Shown here piece after piece: positions 3,233 to 5,600 of a stretch of DNA of 5,600 nt. The stretch is from Gammaproteobacteria bacterium (GTDB lineage: Bacteria; Pseudomonadota; Gammaproteobacteria; Pseudomonadales; Pseudohongiellaceae). The notes beneath the pieces are model-generated. The model did not search any database. It saw only the letters and a program-made list of their open reading frames with translations, and was not told the origin of the DNA. Positions within the stretch are counted from its first letter, which is position 1. Every line of letters begins with the position of its first letter. Position numbers and translations under genes: made by a program. The stretch covers positions 2,344-7,943 of the forward strand of contig JAESUT010000161.1 of NCBI GenBank assembly GCA_016762995.1, read 5' to 3'.

Positions 3233-5600
3233 ATGATCGTCCAGCCCCTACTTAGAACAGAGAATAACCAGCGCATACGAAAATTAGTAGCTCTTATGTT
3301 GCTGCTGCTTTATTTTTTGGCCGCGGCACCCGATGCGCAAGCTCAGTGTACCGTTGCCACTGATGGTAGCGGGGTCGGCGTGGTGGTGTTCGAGAGTTGC
3401 ACCGAAGCTAAAAATAGCAGCAATACTAATAACATCAATTTGACCTACCCAGCCGGTATTAACAGCGGCGATTTGTTGGTTGTTTCTATTGCAACTGATG
3501 GCAATGAGAATTTCTTTGTGCCAAGTGGTTGGGAAGGTTTGGTAGATATAAATCAAAATGGCAGTAACCTTGCTGTCTTGAAGCGCATAGCCGATGGTAC
3601 GGAAGTTGGAACTATAAACTTTAGCTGGACCTCGAACGAAGAAGTAATAGCAACCATGATGCGCTTCACCGGCACAACCGGCGCCACAGAAGTGGCAACC
3701 AACACCGGCTCGAGCTCCTCCCCTCAAACACCTACCATTGCTCCGGTCTTCACAAATTACCTAGCACTAAGGTTAGGCGCTTTTGACGATGACGATGTAA
3801 CCATAAACCCCGGCACGGTAATGGCGGGTCACTCCAACATCAACCAAGACGAGAGTGGTGGTGGTGCTGGGACCGCGTCAGGTTCCGCGGCATATCTAGC
3901 CTTCCCCGTTGGTGGTGCATCCGGTACGGGCAACTTTACATTAACAGCAGGTGAAGGTTGGTCTACCGCGACCCTCGCGATCGAGTTTGGCGCGGCTAGT
4001 CCGCCGACGCCCACAGGCCTTTCCTGCCCTAGGTTCGATGGCTCGTTCTCCGGCAGTCAGTTGGTTGTATTTCAGGAGTGTGTGGAACAGAAACAAGGCA
4101 CAAATGTAGGCTCGACAACAATCTCTACTCCGGTCAATGCAAACGAAGGCGACTACATGATTGCTGTAGTTGCGACAGATGCTAGTGAAACTATTACCGA
4201 GCCTGCCGGCTGGACTGTTATTAGTGAGGCCCCTGGTAGCGGCGGTGCCTTGACGTTGGGTGTATACGAAAAATTTGTAACAGCGGGCGAGCCTGTCAAC
4301 CATACCTGGACGATAGGAAGCACAGAAAGGTTTTACAGCAATATATTGTTGTTCACCGATGCATCAGGAGTATTGGTGAGCGGATTTTCAAATGGTCAAA
4401 GCACTACGCCGACGGCGCCGAGTATTAATTCATTAGCAGCGAACTCTCTCATTCTTCGAGTCAACGGTCAGGATGATGACGATTTAAACAGAGACCCTCT
4501 AGACATCATCATTGGTCAGACAAACATCTCCGCAGATGCCAGTAGCACAGGTGGAGGTACAGTCTCAGGTCAAAGCAGCTATTTGAATCAGGCGGGCATT
4601 GGGGCAACCGGTACGGCCGTATTTTCACAATTGGCCAGCGAACAATGGCGAGCAGGAACTATTGCTGTTGAGCCCATAGAATTTCGATTCTCCATGCCAG
4701 ACATAACAGCAAGCACCTGTGGAGCGCAGTTAGTTACGCTCTCTGTTACAGATCGCTTCGGCAGCCCGATTACTAACTTCGTTGGAACTGTTTCGCTGTC
4801 AGCCAGTAATAGTGGATCAGCAACATGGGCTGATGCAGGTGCCTTGAGTAACCCTGTAACCGACTTGGGAAGTGGTAACGCCACTTATCAGTTTGTAGAT
4901 GCTGACAATGGCGTAGCTGTATTTGAATACCACAACCCCATAGCGGCGTCAGTCAATTTCGGACTGAGCTACAACGATAACGGACCTGTCTTTACCGAAA
5001 ATCCGTCATTCGACCCTACTCTTACTGTCGACAATCTTTGTGAATTTAGAATCGCCTACATTGACGGCAGTATGGGGACTTGTTCCAGCGAGCAAATGAC
5101 CATTAGCTTATTCGATAGTGCTGGCATAGCGGCGACGCACTACACCGGCACCATCGATATTACTAATGATCAGACAGACGGCGACTACGTGGCCGTTGGA
5201 GAAAGCGGTACATTCAGTAACGGAGCGGCAAACGACGGTGCTGCAGACTATATCTATGCGTTAACGGATGTTGGGCAGCTGGTATTAAATTTTACTGACA
5301 TCACTGCGGCGACTGTGAATTTCAATATCGTCGATTCTGCTAACCCAAGCTATCTAGTTACCGTTGATCCAAATCTGACAGTAGGTGCATGTAAGATCGT
5401 CATTGCTCATAGCACCGAATCAGATGTTTGTTCTCTGGAGGCTGTGAACATTTCTGTTCGCGATCCGATGGATGCGCTAGTTAGTGATTTTATCGGCACC
5501 ATCACCTTAACAGACGGCGTGGTTTCTGGCTCTTGGACCGTTGACTCAGCAATCAACGTTTTGGTCGACAACGGCGGTGGCTCAATAGACTACACATTCG
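3233..5600 (+). CDS. mshQ: MshQ-like large exported protein, N-terminal 789 residues (3' end outside window)
   Basis: Read from ATG 3233, the frame has no stop up to the window end (789 full codons plus one base). An in-frame TGA at 3197-3199 and the lack of other start codons before 3233 fix the start, although no clear Shine-Dalgarno precedes it. Residues 1-37 form a signal peptide: a long polar n-region with RIRK, a hydrophobic core LVALMLLLLYFLAAA, and a predicted cut after AQA37. Cys39 follows but is not in a lipobox. Two tandem homologous beta-rich domains (39-252 and 265-480) come next, then Ig-like repeats of about 117 residues (from 482, 603 and 720), the last one cut by the window. 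These repeats, with paired cysteines and T[IL]S[VL].D, resemble the region before the C-terminal domain of MshQ proteins. With the position after mshP this supports MshQ, a large secreted or surface protein of the MSHA locus whose exact role is unclear. The N-terminal domains are not the LamG-like fold I remember from other MshQ proteins. A generic adhesin-like protein is the alternative. Confidence 0.8.
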   Translation, partial: MIVQPLLRTENNQRIRKLVALMLLLLYFLAAAPDAQAQCTVATDGSGVGVVVFESCTEAKNSSNTNNINLTYPAGINSGDLLVVSIATDGNENFFVPSGWEGLVDINQNGSNLAVLKRIADGTEVGTINFSWTSNEEVIATMMRFTGTTGATEVATNTGSSSSPQTPTIAPVFTNYLALRLGAFDDDDVTINPGTVMAGHSNINQDESGGGAGTASGSAAYLAFPVGGASGTGNFTLTAGEGWSTATLAIEFGAASPPTPTGLSCPRFDGSFSGSQLVVFQECVEQKQGTNVGSTTISTPVNANEGDYMIAVVATDASETITEPAGWTVISEAPGSGGALTLGVYEKFVTAGEPVNHTWTIGSTERFYSNILLFTDASGVLVSGFSNGQSTTPTAPSINSLAANSLILRVNGQDDDDLNRDPLDIIIGQTNISADASSTGGGTVSGQSSYLNQAGIGATGTAVFSQLASEQWRAGTIAVEPIEFRFSMPDITASTCGAQLVTLSVTDRFGSPITNFVGTVSLSASNSGSATWADAGALSNPVTDLGSGNATYQFVDADNGVAVFEYHNPIAASVNFGLSYNDNGPVFTENPSFDPTLTVDNLCEFRIAYIDGSMGTCSSEQMTISLFDSAGIAATHYTGTIDITNDQTDGDYVAVGESGTFSNGAANDGAADYIYALTDVGQLVLNFTDITAATVNFNIVDSANPSYLVTVDPNLTVGACKIVIAHSTESDVCSLEAVNISVRDPMDALVSDFIGTITLTDGVVSGSWTVDSAINVLVDNGGGSIDYTF
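3347..4672 (+). repeat. Tandem duplicated ~215-residue domain within MshQ
   Basis: Copy 1 covers residues 39-252 (3347-3988) and copy 2 residues 265-480 (4025-4672), joined by a short linker (ASPPTPTGLS). Matching landmarks in the same order: C-x16/17-C with VVFESC against VVFQEC; GDLLVVSIATD against GDYMIAVVATD; VPSGWEGL against EPAGWTVI; LAVLKRIADG against LGVYEKFVTAG; INFSWT against VNHTWT; GAFDDDDV against GQDDDDLN; GGGAGTASGSAAYL against TGGGTVSGQSSYL; TGNFTLTAGEGW against TAVFSQLASEQW; and TLAIEF against TIAVEP. The GD-L...PSGW...L.VY.K...EP...TW pattern is one I associate with beta-sandwich modules in bacterial surface proteins. The copies are well diverged at DNA level, so the duplication is old. 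Confidence 0.8.
4676..5600 (+). repeat. Ig-like repeat array within MshQ (at least three, last one partial)
   Basis: Three successive segments share the opening TCGAQLVTLSVTD (495-507), TCSSEQMTISLFD (616-628) and VCSLEAVNISVRD (732-744), each followed by FVGTVSLS, YTGTIDIT or FIGTITLT. The anchor cysteines 496, 617 and 733 are spaced 121 and 116 residues apart. In repeats 2 and 3 a second cysteine lies 13-14 residues earlier (603, 720), probably forming a disulfide at the top of each domain. Repeat 1 lacks it (EPIEFRFS in place of NLCEFRIA). Such stalk-like arrays usually hold a functional domain away from the cell surface. Confidence 0.75.

Noticed and set aside
3233..3352. Lipoprotein signal peptide for MshQ at Cys39
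   Set aside because: The residues before Cys39 are AQAQ, not a lipobox such as L-[AS]-[GA]-C. Signal peptidase I cleavage after AQA is the better reading.
3284..4884. Several leftward open frames opposite mshQ
   Set aside because: They are antisense shadows of the long mshQ frame, which shows a signal peptide and repeated domain structure. The antisense products have no coherent motifs.

Overview
This window is the 3' part of an MSHA-type (mannose-sensitive haemagglutinin) type IV pilus cluster from a Gram-negative bacterium, most likely a marine gammaproteobacterium. The gene order mshC-mshD-mshO-mshP-mshQ, the prepilin leaders (G|ITLIE, G|FSIIE) and the conserved C-terminus of MshC (SPSGFSYAGDC) support this. 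The genus cannot be named from the sequence.

Layout. Positions 1-453 are the 3' part of mshC, whose prepilin leader lies outside the window. mshD (446-1054) overlaps it by 8 nt, mshO (1094-2002) follows after 39 nt, and mshP (1992-2432) starts on a GTG and overlaps mshO by 11 nt. These four look co-transcribed. A short convergent spacer (2433-2507) follows. Next comes a small leftward gene (2508-2804, complement) for a 98-residue protein with a DUF4177-like N-terminus and one C-terminal membrane helix. Positions 2805-3232 are non-coding. They hold a 16-bp perfect palindrome, a terminator-like hairpin pointing right, two AT-rich inverted repeats and a good sigma70-type promoter (TTTACA-N17-TCTAAT, 3165-3193). 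That promoter sits just upstream of a very long open frame beginning at ATG 3233, which runs to the window end without a stop. It encodes the first 789 residues of an MshQ-like exported protein.

How the genes fit together. MshC, MshD and MshO are minor pilin-like proteins that would be processed by the prepilin peptidase and would help start or tip the pilus built from the major pilin MshA. MshP resembles the PilX-type N-terminus. MshQ is a large secreted or surface protein at the end of the cluster. Here it has a signal peptide, two tandem copies of a roughly 215-residue beta-rich domain, and then at least three Ig-like repeats with paired cysteines.

The most unusual points are the split between mshP and mshQ by an unrelated antisense gene, with an apparent separate promoter for mshQ, and the internally duplicated N-terminal domain of MshQ. 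I see no RNA gene, insertion sequence, CRISPR array or new defence system.
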